Shown in pieces: positions 51,943 to 61,421 of a stretch of DNA of 64,000 bases. Every line of letters starts with the position of its first letter. Within the stretch, counting starts at the first letter, position 1. The notes under the pieces are model-generated. The model did no database searches, was not told where the DNA came from, and saw nothing but the letters and a program-made list of their open reading frames with translations. The stretch is taken from assembly GCA_009841405.1 (NCBI GenBank), contig VXLV01000075.1, forward strand, positions 31,690 to 95,689, in the 5' to 3' direction. Source of the stretch: Chloroflexota bacterium (GTDB lineage Bacteria; Chloroflexota; Anaerolineae; Aggregatilineales; Phototrophicaceae). The translations under genes and the position numbers were made by a program.

Positions 51943-52385
51943 AGTTTTTCACGTCTTGGAAAAGTGACCGACGCGCTTGAGCTAGCCACACGCTCTTTTC
52001 TCGGTCCATTTGCGCTGCGCGATTTCCAAGCGAACTGACGGCAAAGCGCCGAAAGTTGACGCCTATGAAGCATCTGGAGCATGGAGAAGACCGGCATGAC
52101 CAAGGTTCATCCCGCTTGGCGAGGCTTGAGTTCAATGTTGCCGAATCAATCTATATTCGGCGCGCTCGTTGAGCGGGCGCGAACTGAAACCCGGCGTCAT
52201 CGGTTATGGGCGGATGCGTGTTTCCGTATCGACGCGCCTGGCGCGCGAACGCGGACTGATGGCTTTAGAGGAGAGCGGTGACTCGCTGGATGAGGCGGAC
52301 GCGATTCTGCAGCAGGCGGTGCAAGCGATGATCAGCAACTTGTACGGGAGTAGCCAAGCAGCGAATCTTCGCGTCGAGCTCGCGG

Positions 52386-53348
52386 CTAACTGGGACTCGC
52401 GGAGAGATCCGCCCGATACCAGTCCACCGTGCGGCGCAAGCCTTCGCCGAAGTCAACCGCCGGCTCGAAGCCGAGCAGCGCACGGGCTTTGGAAATATCG
52501 GCTTGCGAGTGCAGGATGTCGCCCGGGCGTTCAGCGGCGTAAATCGGCGCCAGGTCGCTGCCCAGGATGTCGTTGAGCTGCGCGACCAGGTCATTCAGCA
52601 CGACGCGTCCGCCGGCGGCCAAGTTGATCGTCTCGCCAATCGCAGCGGGCGCCGCGCAAGCCAGCAAGTTGCCCTGCACGACATTGTCGATATAGGTGAA
52701 GTCGCGGCTCTGCCGGCCATCGCCGAATATCGTTGGCCGCTCGCCCCGCAGCATAGCTGTGATGAATTTCGGAATGACCGCGGCGTAGGCCGAATCGGGA
52801 TCCTGGCGCGGGCCAAAGACGTTGAAGTATCGCAGCGACACGGTCTCGAGGCCGAAGCTATGCGCAAAGGCCGCGGCATAATATTCGCCAGCCAGCTTAG
52901 CCGCGCCGTAGGGCGATATCGGCGCCGGTAGCATGGACTCGACTTTGGAGTCGCCGGCTTGGTCGCCATACGCCGATGACGAGGCGGCATAGATCACGCG
53001 CTTTACCCGGGCGTCACGCGCGGCGACGAGCAAGTTGAGCGTGCCGGTGACGCAGTGATGGTGTGTTTCCAGCGGGTCGGCCAGGCTGCGCGGCACCGAT
53101 GGCAGGGCGGCCTGGTGCAGCACATAATCGGCGCCGCGGCAAAGTGCCCGCGCAGTGTCGAGCTCAGTAAGGCTGCCGATGGTGATCGACAGGTCGCCGT
53201 CCAGCGATTTGAGATATTCAAGATGCGCCGGATTGCCGGTCAGCAAATTGTCGATGACGCGAGCGCGCTTTCCATCGCGCAGCAGCCGCTCGGCCAGGTG
53301 CGAGCCGATGAAGCCGGCAGCGCCGGTTACGACATAAGTTTGGGGCAT
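52386..53348 (-). CDS. UDP-glucose/UDP-GlcNAc 4-epimerase-like SDR
   Basis: 320 aa. VVTGAAGFIGSHLAERLL at residues 5-22 is the NAD-binding loop, AASSSAYGD near 121 supplies the Ser, and SPYGAAKLAGEYY near 145 the YxxxK pair. SLRYFNVFGPRQDP near 172 and RDFTYIDNVV near 215 are the extended-SDR sugar-nucleotide signatures of the GalE/WbpP branch. It probably interconverts UDP-hexoses for surface polysaccharide. No glycosyltransferase is adjacent. Confidence 0.88.
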   Translation of the reverse strand: MPQTYVVTGAAGFIGSHLAERLLRDGKRARVIDNLLTGNPAHLEYLKSLDGDLSITIGSLTELDTARALCRGADYVLHQAALPSVPRSLADPLETHHHCVTGTLNLLVAARDARVKRVIYAASSSAYGDQAGDSKVESMLPAPISPYGAAKLAGEYYAAAFAHSFGLETVSLRYFNVFGPRQDPDSAYAAVIPKFITAMLRGERPTIFGDGRQSRDFTYIDNVVQGNLLACAAPAAIGETINLAAGGRVVLNDLVAQLNDILGSDLAPIYAAERPGDILHSQADISKARALLGFEPAVDFGEGLRRTVDWYRADLSASPS

Positions 53349-53463
53349 GGGAGTCCTCGTTTACAGTTGGCTCTGGATTCTATCCGCGCCGCTAAATTGC
53401 GGGTAGATTGGGTTATAATGATTGCGCGTCGGGTACAGAGCCCGGCGGTTGGAGGGCAGTGCG

Positions 53464-53853
53464 ATGGCGGAGAAGCGCGTAGAACAAGAGGTAGTACGGC
53501 AAGGACCAAACATACGCGAGCATATCGACGGCGTCAAATTTCATACGCTGGCGCCGGGCGTCACCACGCATCCGCTGGTGCGGGGCGGCCGCCCCTGCAT
53601 TGAGGGCACAACAATCGAGGTGAAAACCATCGCTGGCTTGCAGAGCTTTCATGATATGGACGCGCAGCAAATCGCCGACCACTTGTGGATTGAGCTCTTC
53701 ATGGTGCAAGACGCGCTCAACTATTACGCCAATTACAAGCAATACATTGATGTCTCCATAGACCTGTCCAGCATAAATGGCCAGCAGTTTGCAGAAGCGC
53801 AATATGGCACAAGCCCGGATTCGATTCTACATCGACGAAAATCTCTCACCTGA
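53464..53853 (+). CDS. DUF433-domain antitoxin
   Basis: 129 aa from ATG 53464, eight bases after GGAGG. The DUF433 segment HPLVRGGRPCIEGTTIEVKT (near 39-58), followed by a helical LQSFHDMDAQQIADHLW, is the winged-helix antitoxin pattern. It overlaps the next gene, a DUF5615 PIN-like toxin, by 50 bp. The N-terminal 30 residues are a charged extension. Confidence 0.85.
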   Translation: MAEKRVEQEVVRQGPNIREHIDGVKFHTLAPGVTTHPLVRGGRPCIEGTTIEVKTIAGLQSFHDMDAQQIADHLWIELFMVQDALNYYANYKQYIDVSIDLSSINGQQFAEAQYGTSPDSILHRRKSLT

Positions 53854-54154
53854 GATCGTCACGCAGTTGCGCATGCATGGAATCGACGTCATTCGCGGTC
53901 CGCTAGGCGCCGATGATCCGGCTCATTTGGAACGCGCCACCCGAATGGGGCGCGTCGTGTGTACGTCAGACGACGACTTCATAAAGCTGGCAGCGCGGGG
54001 CGCCGATCATGCGGGCATAATCTGGGGCGAACAGACTGACCATTCTGTTGGCGATTGGGTACGATACTTGAGGTTGGTCAATGAGGTTCAATCTTCGGAC
54101 GAAATGATAAACACTGTCAACTACGTTTTCTACATCGAAAGATTCGAAGTATGA
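53804..54154 (+). CDS. DUF5615 PIN-like toxin
   Basis: 116 aa from ATG 53804. IRFYIDENLSPEIVTQLRMH (first acidic pair near residue 9), DVIRGPLGADD, VVCTSDDDFIKLA near 57 and HAGIIWG near 72 match DUF5615 proteins, PIN-fold nucleases that pair with DUF433 antitoxins. It probably cleaves RNA. Its TGA overlaps a possible ATG (54151) of the next gene. Confidence 0.85.
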   Translation: MAQARIRFYIDENLSPEIVTQLRMHGIDVIRGPLGADDPAHLERATRMGRVVCTSDDDFIKLAARGADHAGIIWGEQTDHSVGDWVRYLRLVNEVQSSDEMINTVNYVFYIERFEV

Positions 54155-54180
54155 GGTCCAGGCAACTGACTGGTATTTTG

Positions 54181-55965
54181 ATGGAAAACGCATCGCCCCA
54201 CAAGAGCAAAGCCACCGAGCTTGAGCGCATCGTCGAGCGCTGGGAGCGCCGGCACGAATGGCGGCTGCTCTCCCGGACCGTGCCGCGTTCGCTGATCGCC
54301 GCGCTGCTGCTGAGCCTGATAGTCGGCGTTGTCGGCTATTTTCGTTTGCGCTTGCAGGCCGAGCAGCTGGCGCTCATCAGCGGCGGATTGTGCGCGGCCG
54401 GCGGCGTTCTGAATCTGCTCTATACGCTGCTATTTCCGCGCAGCCTGGCCGAGCGCGCCGCCTGGTTCGATCTCGAGTTCGGCTTGAAGGAAAGGATCTC
54501 TACTGCCTTTGAGTTGATGCATGGCCGCATCAAGACGCATCCGGAGATTGAGTCAAGGCAAATCGCCGACGCCTTGGCGCATGCGCGCGCCATCGAACCG
54601 GCGCAGCGCATCAGCCTGGACTTCCGACCGCGGGAGTTGGCCCTTATGGGTCTGTTGGCGGTCGCGCTGACGGGCCTGATCCTGCTGCCCGCCATCGCCG
54701 GCGAAGTGCTGCCGGCTGACGCGCCCTCGCCCGCGACCGAAGCCGCGCAAGAAGAACTGCGCGAGATCATCGAGACCGTAGCCACGGATACCAACTTGGA
54801 CGATGTCGACCGGCAAGAACTGCTCGAAGCGCTTGAAGTGGCGCTGGAACGCCTGCAAGAAGAGGACATCAGCGAAGAGGAAGCCTTCGCCGCCATGAGC
54901 CAACTGCAAGAGCAAATGGAGGCGCTGCAGCGGCAACTCGAGGAAACGGTCGAGCTCGATCAGACGGCGACCGAAGCGGCCATGGAAGCCTTGGAGGATT
55001 TCGCGCCGGCTTCGGACAGCGAGAGCAACGCCGCAGAAAGCGCTGGCTCGGCCGACGACCTGAACCTGCAAGAGCTTGCCGAAACGCTTGAGCAGCTCGG
55101 TCAAGAGGCGCAGCAGATGAGCGCGGAAGAAGCGCGTCAAACCGCCGAAGCGTTGCGCCAAGCCGCCGAAGAGCTGGCGCAGACGAACCCGGAATTGGCG
55201 CAGCAGATGCGGGAAATGGCCGACGCCCTTGAAGAAAACAACGCCGCCGACATTCAGGAGAGCTTGAACGCGGCGCAGCAGCAGCTTGAGCAAGAGCAAG
55301 GCCAACGCCAGCAGAACCAAAACGCGCGCGCCATGCTGCAGGAACAATCGGAACAGGCGCAGGAAGCGGCCGAGGCTATCGCCCAGCAACAGGCGCAATC
55401 TGGCGAACAGCCGGCGCCTAACCCGCAGCAGGGCTTGTTGGAAGAATCGGAGCTCGGCCAGCAAAGCGGCGGGCAGCAAGGTCAGGAGGCCTCCTCCTCA
55501 CAGCGGGGCAACAGCCCGGGGGACCTGCAGCCGCAGCAGAATCGACCGGGCGAGGGCCAGAATGTCGGCCGGAACCAAGACAGCCGCTCCGCCGGCGCGG
55601 GCGCGGGCGATGGCGCGCCGAGCAACGAAAGCCTGCCAGGCAGCGGCGGCGAAGACCAAGGCGCGGATACCGACAACAATCCCAGCGGGCGCGGGCAAAT
55701 ACAGTACGAAGCGCTCTACAGCCCCAGCGGCATCGGAGGCGGCGGAAGCGAAGAAATCCGCCTGCAGACCGACGCCAGCGACACCACGTTGGCCGAGGGC
55801 GACTTCGACGACAATCCGGCAGGCGAGTCGCGTGTGAGCTACGACACCGTCTTCAGCGACTACCAGAACGCCGCCAACCGCGCCCTGGAGAGCGACTACG
55901 TGCCGCTGGGTTTGCGCGATGTCGTGCGCGAATACTTCACTTCGCTTGAACCCCGAGCCGAATAG
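54181..55965 (+). CDS. DUF4175-like membrane protein with long Gln/Glu-rich region
   Basis: 594 aa from ATG 54181; ATG 54151, which overlaps the toxin stop, would add ten residues. Two hydrophobic pairs (near 45-65 and 70-90) and a third segment near 160-180 anchor the protein. Residues about 195-390 are a very acidic, Gln/Glu/Ala-rich coiled region, then a Gly/Ser/Gln-rich low-complexity part. The C-terminus YVPLGLRDVVREYFTSLEP is a hallmark of proteins next to MoxR/VWA/DUF58 operons. Such neighbours are not in the window. Exact role unknown. Confidence 0.7.
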   Translation: MENASPHKSKATELERIVERWERRHEWRLLSRTVPRSLIAALLLSLIVGVVGYFRLRLQAEQLALISGGLCAAGGVLNLLYTLLFPRSLAERAAWFDLEFGLKERISTAFELMHGRIKTHPEIESRQIADALAHARAIEPAQRISLDFRPRELALMGLLAVALTGLILLPAIAGEVLPADAPSPATEAAQEELREIIETVATDTNLDDVDRQELLEALEVALERLQEEDISEEEAFAAMSQLQEQMEALQRQLEETVELDQTATEAAMEALEDFAPASDSESNAAESAGSADDLNLQELAETLEQLGQEAQQMSAEEARQTAEALRQAAEELAQTNPELAQQMREMADALEENNAADIQESLNAAQQQLEQEQGQRQQNQNARAMLQEQSEQAQEAAEAIAQQQAQSGEQPAPNPQQGLLEESELGQQSGGQQGQEASSSQRGNSPGDLQPQQNRPGEGQNVGRNQDSRSAGAGAGDGAPSNESLPGSGGEDQGADTDNNPSGRGQIQYEALYSPSGIGGGGSEEIRLQTDASDTTLAEGDFDDNPAGESRVSYDTVFSDYQNAANRALESDYVPLGLRDVVREYFTSLEPRAE

Positions 55966-55977
55966 GGCAGCGCCTAC

Positions 55978-57309
55978 ATGGATCTGCTGATTCGCAACGT
56001 AGACGTACTGCAGATTGAGGCGGAACGGGCGCAGCTCCTGCGCGGCCGCGACATCGGCGTCCGCGGCAATCGCATCGTCGCGATCGTGCCGAGTGGCACG
56101 ACCGACCCGTCCCATGCCGGGACCGTGCTTGATGGCGCCGGCCAAGTCGCTATGCCCGGCTTTATCAACGCGCACGCCCACGTGCCGATGGTTCTCTGGC
56201 GCGGCCTGGGCGAGGACGTCAATTTGGAGAGCTGGTTCAACGACTATATCTGGCATCTGGAAGCCAACCTGGAGCCCGAAGACGTTTACTGGGGCATGCA
56301 GCTGGGTCTGCTGGAGATGATCGAAGCCGGCATCACCGCGGTCGGCGACCACTACTGGCACATGGAATACGCTGCTCGCGCGGTCGAAAAAGCCGGGACG
56401 CGCGCCTTGCTAGGCCAAGCGATGTTCGGCGCGAACGGGCTGGGACAGATCGAGGAGACAGCCGCCTTCGCGCGGCGCTGGGACGGCGCCGCCGCCGGGC
56501 GCATCCGGACGATACTTGCGCCGCACGCGCCTTACACTTGCGATGACGAATTCCTGCGCGCGAGCGCGGCCAAAGCCGAAGCCATCGGCAGCGGCATCCA
56601 CATCCACGCCGCCGAGACCATTGGGCAGACCCGCGCCAGCCTCGAACGCCGCGGCCAAACGCCAATCGAAGTCCTTCACGATTGCGGTATCTTCAACACG
56701 CCGACAATCCTGGCGCATGCCTTGGGCGCGACGCCGGGCGATCTGGAAATCCTGGCCGACCTCAGCGCGCCGGTCGGCATCGCCCACTGCCCCAAGACAT
56801 ACGCCAAGCTGGCGATGGGCTTCAACAACCTGGTTGAGCTGCGCGCGCTGGGCATCGCGGTCGGCTTGGGCACGGACGGCGCGGTCAGCAACAACACGCT
56901 CGATCTCTGGGAAGCGATGCGCTTGACAGCACTGGGGCAGAAGCAGCTGCTGGGCGATGCCGAGCAGCTGACCATCCCGCAGGCGCTGACGATAGCGACG
57001 CTGGATAGCGCCCGCGTCTACGGGCAGGCCGATGATTTGGGCGCGCTGGCGGTTGGCCAGCTGGCCGATATCATCCTGGTCGATTTGAGCGGCGCGCACC
57101 ACTTTCCGCTGAATAGCGTAACGGCGAGTCTGGTTTACAACGCGCGCGCTGGCGATGTGCGCACGGTCATCTGTGACGGCCGGCTCATTATGCGCGAGCG
57201 CGAGCACTTGACGCTCGATAAAGGCGAAATTGTGGCGAACATCCTGCCGCGCCTGGCGCGCCTGCGCCGGCGGAAGAATGCCGGGAATATCCAGACTTAC
57301 AATCCCTAG
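55978..57309 (+). CDS. Amidohydrolase, MTA/SAH deaminase-like
   Basis: 443 aa. PGFINAHAHVPM near residue 60 holds the HxH zinc pair, IHIHAAET near 208 the third His, the NTPTILAHALG-type strand near 240 the next, and GLGTDGAVSNNTLDLW near 298 the catalytic Asp. This is the SsnA/MtaD branch that deaminates 5'-methylthioadenosine, S-adenosylhomocysteine or related purines. It starts 12 bp after the membrane protein. Confidence 0.85.
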   Translation: MDLLIRNVDVLQIEAERAQLLRGRDIGVRGNRIVAIVPSGTTDPSHAGTVLDGAGQVAMPGFINAHAHVPMVLWRGLGEDVNLESWFNDYIWHLEANLEPEDVYWGMQLGLLEMIEAGITAVGDHYWHMEYAARAVEKAGTRALLGQAMFGANGLGQIEETAAFARRWDGAAAGRIRTILAPHAPYTCDDEFLRASAAKAEAIGSGIHIHAAETIGQTRASLERRGQTPIEVLHDCGIFNTPTILAHALGATPGDLEILADLSAPVGIAHCPKTYAKLAMGFNNLVELRALGIAVGLGTDGAVSNNTLDLWEAMRLTALGQKQLLGDAEQLTIPQALTIATLDSARVYGQADDLGALAVGQLADIILVDLSGAHHFPLNSVTASLVYNARAGDVRTVICDGRLIMREREHLTLDKGEIVANILPRLARLRRRKNAGNIQTYNP

Positions 57310-57339
57310 CGCGGACGCCAGGCGGCGGACCCCGGGCGG

Positions 57340-58329
57340 TTAACGCGCCAGCTTGATCGCGTAGTCCAGCGCGGCGCGGAGGCTGCCGGGGTCGGCGATG
57401 CCCAGCCCGGCGATATCGAAGGCGGTGCCGTGGGCGGTGGTCGCGCCGATGACCGGCAGGCCCATCCATAGCGTGGCGATGTCGCCGCGCGGCTGCAGCT
57501 TGCGCGCGATATTCATCTGATCGTGGTACATGCAGACGACGCCGTCGAAGTCGCCGTCCAGCGCGCGCTTGAAGACAATATCAGCCGGTACTGGACCCTC
57601 GGCGCGGATGTCATCGCGGCGGGCGTCCTGCACGGCGGGCGCGATCTCGTCAATTTCTTCGCGGCCGAAGAGCCCGCCCTCGCCCGCGTGCGGGTTCAGC
57701 GCCGCTACTGCGATGCGCGGCTCTGCATAGCCGAGCCTGGCAAGCGCGTCCTGCAAATGGGCGATGTAGCGCCGAACGCGCTCCCGCGTGATGAGGGGCG
57801 TGATGTCTTTGAAGGCGATATGCTCGGTGACCGCCACCGCCCAGACGGGACCGGCCGCGCCCAGGATGAAAGGCTCAGCGGAATTCGTGACTTCGCCCAG
57901 GAATTGCAATTCATCGTAGTAGTCGTAGCCGGCGGCGCGAAAAGATTCCTTGTTCATCGGCGCCATGACCACGCCCTGCACACGGCCCCGCAGCGCCAGT
58001 TCATAGGCCAGGGCCAGATAGCGCGCGGCGGCTTCGCCCAATATCGGATGCACAGCCGGCGGCGGCAGAGGTCCCAGCCGAAAGCCGGGCGGGTTGAGCG
58101 TTTCGCTGACATCCGGCGTGAAGGTCGCGGAGTCGACGCTTTCGATCGGTCGGAAGCGCAGAGGCGAACGCAACGCGGCGGCGTTGGCGCGCATGACGTC
58201 GACATCGCCGATAATGAAGGGGCGGCAGCGCTGGCGCAGACCCGCATCAGCCAGCGCCTTTACGATAAGCTCGGGACCGATGCCGGCCGGGTCGCCCATG
58301 ACGATGGCGATGATTGGCAGTGCGCTCAT
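57340..58329 (-). CDS. pdxA: 4-hydroxythreonine-4-phosphate dehydrogenase family protein
   Basis: 329 aa from ATG 58329 after AGGGAGAAACTG. IAIVMGDPAGIGPELIVKAL (near 6-25) is the PdxA opening, MAPMNKESFRAAGY (near 135) and LNPHAGEGGLFGREE (near 237) carry the substrate and metal ligands, and VCMYHDQMN (near 270) the final His-Asp. True PdxA acts in vitamin B6 synthesis. A related PdxA2 group acts in sugar-acid catabolism, and the isolated position here does not decide between them. Confidence 0.88.
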   Translation of the reverse strand: MSALPIIAIVMGDPAGIGPELIVKALADAGLRQRCRPFIIGDVDVMRANAAALRSPLRFRPIESVDSATFTPDVSETLNPPGFRLGPLPPPAVHPILGEAAARYLALAYELALRGRVQGVVMAPMNKESFRAAGYDYYDELQFLGEVTNSAEPFILGAAGPVWAVAVTEHIAFKDITPLITRERVRRYIAHLQDALARLGYAEPRIAVAALNPHAGEGGLFGREEIDEIAPAVQDARRDDIRAEGPVPADIVFKRALDGDFDGVVCMYHDQMNIARKLQPRGDIATLWMGLPVIGATTAHGTAFDIAGLGIADPGSLRAALDYAIKLAR

Positions 58330-58488
58330 TTCAGTTTCTCCCTGAGGACCTGCGGCGCATCCTAGCGCATTTCGGCGGCTGAAGCCACCGGCTGCCCGCC
58401 GCTGCGCCGGCTGAGCTAGCCGCCTGCGCCAGGACTGCCCAAGATGGAATGCATAGGGTGACCCGCCCCAAGCAAGTGCATTCTGGAT

Positions 58489-58737
58489 ATGCCCAACGTG
58501 AATACCCACGAGACTGAAATGCTAGGCGTAAGCGTGCCGACGCGGGTCGAATGGGCGGTCGGGCGCAATTTTCCTGTGGGTCGCTTTACCGTTAATGTCC
58601 GCATCAATAAAGACGCCTATCGCTTCCAGTGGCTGCGCCGCAGTCGCGCGGTAAATACGATCGTTGTCACCTGCGTTGATTCCGCTGTCATGGCAGCGTT
58701 CGCCGACGAACTGAGGGCCGAATCCGCCGACGGCTGA
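58489..58737 (+). CDS. Small uncharacterised protein, 82 aa
   Basis: An 82-aa soluble protein with alternating strands (WAVGRNFPVGRFTVNVRIN, then FQWLRRSRAVNTIVVTCVD). Family not recognised. The start codon lacks a strong ribosome-binding site. It lies between the PdxA gene (divergent) and plsY. It could be a real small gene or a chance frame; I lean slightly toward real because of its length and the open space. Confidence 0.4.
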   Translation: MPNVNTHETEMLGVSVPTRVEWAVGRNFPVGRFTVNVRINKDAYRFQWLRRSRAVNTIVVTCVDSAVMAAFADELRAESADG

Positions 58738-58843
58738 CGGCCTGGTCCCTTCATCAACCAAGCGGCGGCCGAGACGAGCGCCGCTTTGGATTCCAGGCGA
58801 TAGGCGGTATACTGGTTGTACTGACCGCAATCCAAAGCGAACC

Positions 58844-59518
58844 ATGTTCAGCTCAGACAACGCCGCCCAAGTCCTTCTGATTATCGTCAGCAGTTACCTG
58901 ATCGGCTCGTTCCCGACCGCATACTTCGTCGGCAAAGCTCGGAATGTCAACATCTTCGAGGTCGGCAGCGGCAATATGGGCGGCACGAATGTCGCGCGCG
59001 CGGTGGGCAAGGGCTGGGCGATTTTCACCGGACTCTTTGATGTCGCAAAGGGCGTCTTCGCGGTCTGGCTGGCGCGCGATGTTATCCTGGTCGAGCAGAT
59101 CGGCGTGGCGACGTCCGTGGCGGCGACCTGCGTCGTAATCGGGCATAACTGGTCCTTATTCGCCACCATCCTGACGGCTTCATTTGAAGGCGGCCGGCTA
59201 AAGGTAATCCCGCGCGGCGGCAAGGGCGCGGCCACGGCTTTTGGCGCCATGCTGATGATACAGCCCTTCCAAATCCTCGTCGCGGCCGCCATCGGTCTGG
59301 CGGTCATAGCGCGCACGCGCTACGTTTCGCTCGGCGTCCTGATTGGCTTCGCAGTGGCGAATGTCTGGCTGGTCGCGCTGGTGGGCGCCGAATACCAAAA
59401 GCCCATCCTGCTGCTCTACGCCCTGGCGCTGAGCGTGATGATCCCGCTGCGCCACTGGGGCAATATGCAGCGCCTGCAAGCGGGGACAGAGCGCCGCCTG
59501 GGCGAACGGGCGACTTAG
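58844..59518 (+). CDS. plsY: Acyl-phosphate:glycerol-3-phosphate acyltransferase
   Basis: 224 aa with about five membrane helices. The three PlsY loops are intact: GSFPTAYFVGK near residue 21, GSGNMGGTNVARAVGKGW near 42 and RGGKGAATAFGAML near 125, plus GHNWSLF near 103. It transfers the acyl group from acyl-phosphate to glycerol 3-phosphate, the first step of phospholipid synthesis. Single gene, typical length. Confidence 0.9.
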   Translation: MFSSDNAAQVLLIIVSSYLIGSFPTAYFVGKARNVNIFEVGSGNMGGTNVARAVGKGWAIFTGLFDVAKGVFAVWLARDVILVEQIGVATSVAATCVVIGHNWSLFATILTASFEGGRLKVIPRGGKGAATAFGAMLMIQPFQILVAAAIGLAVIARTRYVSLGVLIGFAVANVWLVALVGAEYQKPILLLYALALSVMIPLRHWGNMQRLQAGTERRLGERAT

Positions 59519-59612
59519 CTGTTCACCAATTCAGTAAAGCGGGCGACCGCCTACATTTTCTCTGGGCTGCGTGATAGCTTGGATTCGCAGGCAGCGCCAT
59601 TGGGGAACCCGC

Positions 59613-60374
59613 ATGCGAATCGAAAGCGACAAAGATCTGCGCGGCATGATGCGCATCGGCGAAATCTGCGGGCTGACGTTGAAGCTCATGCTGGACAGCG
59701 TCGAAGCCGGCATGAGCACGCGCGACCTGGACGATATCGGCCGCGACTTCATGACGCGAATGGGCGCCGTCTCCGCGCCAATCCGCGCTTACGGCTTCCC
59801 CGCATACACCTGCATCAGCCTGAATGACGAAGCGGCGCACGGCGTCCCGCGCAAGGACCGGCTGATCCAGCCCGGCGACCTGCTCAATGTCGATGTCTCG
59901 GCGGTGCTTGAAGACTACTGGGGCGATACCGGCGCGTCCATCATCGTGCCGCCGGCAAGCCTCCAGTTGACGAGACTATGCTGCGCCACCCGCCGCGCGC
60001 TGGCGCTGGCCATTCAGCTGGCGCGGCCGGGGCAACGCGCCAACGCCATCGGCCGGGCGGTGGAAAAGCTGGCGCGCAGAAACGGCTACCGCACTTTGCG
60101 CCAGTTGGGCGGGCACGGCGTCGGCCGGCATATCCACGAGAAGCCCTCTGTTCCCAACTTTTACAACTGGCGCAATCGCGAGAAGCTGGAAGACGGCATG
60201 GTGCTGACGCTGGAGCCCTTCTTCAACACCGGGCGCGGGCGCGTCGAGCAGGCGGACGACGGTTGGACGCTGCGCACGGTCGACGGCAGCTTCACCGCGC
60301 AATACGAACACACCGTTATCATCAACGGCGCCGAGCCGATCCTGGTCACCGAAGTCGAAGGCGGCTATGTTTAG
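59613..60374 (+). CDS. map: Methionine aminopeptidase, type I
   Basis: 253 aa from ATG 59613 after TGGGGAAC. Metal ligands are all present: Asp in LLNVDVSAV (near 95), Asp in GDTGAS (near 106), His in GGHGVGRHIHEKP (near 172), Glu in MVLTLEP (near 205) and Glu in AQYEHTV (near 236). CISLNDEAAHGVP carries the usual active-site His. It removes the initiator Met from nascent proteins. Confidence 0.9.
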   Translation: MRIESDKDLRGMMRIGEICGLTLKLMLDSVEAGMSTRDLDDIGRDFMTRMGAVSAPIRAYGFPAYTCISLNDEAAHGVPRKDRLIQPGDLLNVDVSAVLEDYWGDTGASIIVPPASLQLTRLCCATRRALALAIQLARPGQRANAIGRAVEKLARRNGYRTLRQLGGHGVGRHIHEKPSVPNFYNWRNREKLEDGMVLTLEPFFNTGRGRVEQADDGWTLRTVDGSFTAQYEHTVIINGAEPILVTEVEGGYV

Positions 60375-60397
60375 CGCCCGAATGCAAGGAGCAGAAC

Positions 60398-61168
60398 ATG
60401 ATCACAAGCATTGACCACATTGTCATCGCCGTCCCGTCACTAGAGCGGGCGATTGAAACGTATCGCACGCTCGGATTCAGCGTGGTTGAGGGCGGCCGCC
60501 ACCCCTACGGCTCCTACAACGCGCTGATCGGCTTCGCCGACGGCAGCTATATTGAGCTTCTGAGCTTCTACGAAGACAGCCCGGCGCATCCCTGGTGGAC
60601 GCTGCTGCATGAGCGCGGCGGCGGCTTGGTCGACTTCTGCATGGCCAGCGACGATATCCGCGCCGACTTGGCGGCGCTGCGGGCGCAGGGCGTCGACTGC
60701 GGCGACCTGACCGAGGGCGCCCGCGCGCGCCCCGATGGCTACCAGGTGCGCTGGCTCAACAACAAAGTCGGCGGCGCCTGGCAGGGGTTGATTCCCTTCC
60801 TCATCGAAGACGTGACGCCGCGCGACGAACGCCTGCCCGCGCAGCGCGAGCATGCCAACGGCGTCACCGGCATCCACTCACTCGCGCTGGCGACGGACGA
60901 TGTGGCGCGCCCCGCCAAGGCCATGGCGGCTGCGCTAGGCGTCGAGGGCGTGGCGATGACCTATGGCATAGCGGGCGGGAGCGGGTTGCGATTTACAGTC
61001 GGCGGGCACGCGCTGGATTATATGGCGCCGAGTCGCGTGGACGGTCCGCTGGCGGCGCATCTGGCGGGGAATCGGCCGGCGCCGTATGTGGTCGGTTTCG
61101 AGACGACAGGCCCGGCTCAGCGCCTTGACCCGGCTGATACGGAGGGCGTGCTGATTGAGCTGACCTAG
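60398..61168 (+). CDS. VOC-family (glyoxalase-like) protein
   Basis: 256 aa from ATG 60398, seven bases after AAGGAG. The opening MITSIDHIVIAVPSLERAIE and the GFADGSYIELLSF strand with its metal-binding Glu are the first half of a vicinal-oxygen-chelate (Glyoxalase_3-like) domain. A second module begins at GIHSLALATDD near residue 157. Substrate unknown; such proteins act as isomerases, dioxygenases or resistance proteins. Confidence 0.8.
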   Translation: MITSIDHIVIAVPSLERAIETYRTLGFSVVEGGRHPYGSYNALIGFADGSYIELLSFYEDSPAHPWWTLLHERGGGLVDFCMASDDIRADLAALRAQGVDCGDLTEGARARPDGYQVRWLNNKVGGAWQGLIPFLIEDVTPRDERLPAQREHANGVTGIHSLALATDDVARPAKAMAAALGVEGVAMTYGIAGGSGLRFTVGGHALDYMAPSRVDGPLAAHLAGNRPAPYVVGFETTGPAQRLDPADTEGVLIELT

Positions 61169-61244
61169 GCGCGCTGAAGGTCTGAAGGAAAAGCCACTAC
61201 AAATGCTGTGTATCGCAGCAACAACAAGTAAGCCACGAAAAGAT

Positions 61245-61410
61245 TAACCACCGAGGACACCGAGCAAAAAAGAGAACACCGAGTAGAGACTATTAACAAT
61301 TTTGCGGCATTGAGAGTCAGTCAATTGGGCAGCGGCATTCGTAGCGTAAGGGTCGACAAGACATCAAACTCTCTGTGTACTCAATGTCACTCTGTGACCT
61401 CGGTGGTAAA
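61245..61410. repeat. CACCGAGG/CCTCGGTG-type dispersed repeat pair
   Basis: ACCACCGAGGACACCGAG (about 61247) and the opposing CTCTGTGTACTC...CTCTGTGACCTCGGTGGT (about 61370-61405) form a loose inverted pair in the gap between the VOC and RecD2 genes. A related copy, CTCTGTGACCTCTGTG, lies at 16346-16388. The gap is 253 bases and holds no gene. Confidence 0.5.
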
Positions 61411-61421
61411 AGAGTCGAGAG

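Larger units (their letters stand above)
51695..52385. other. Gene-poor region at the edge of the tail cluster
   Basis: 691 bases with no convincing intact gene. It holds hairpin copy 4 (51778-51822) and the promoter-like element (51923-51942), both serving the tail/toxin cluster on the minus strand. The part 51950-52385 has open frames on both strands, but none carries a recognisable family or a ribosome-binding site. It marks the boundary between the phage-like cluster and chromosomal genes. Confidence 0.5.

Noticed and set aside
52169..52576. Plus-strand frame upstream of and overlapping the epimerase gene
   Set aside because: Starts at TTG without a ribosome-binding site, half of it overlaps the epimerase on the other strand, and no family is recognisable.
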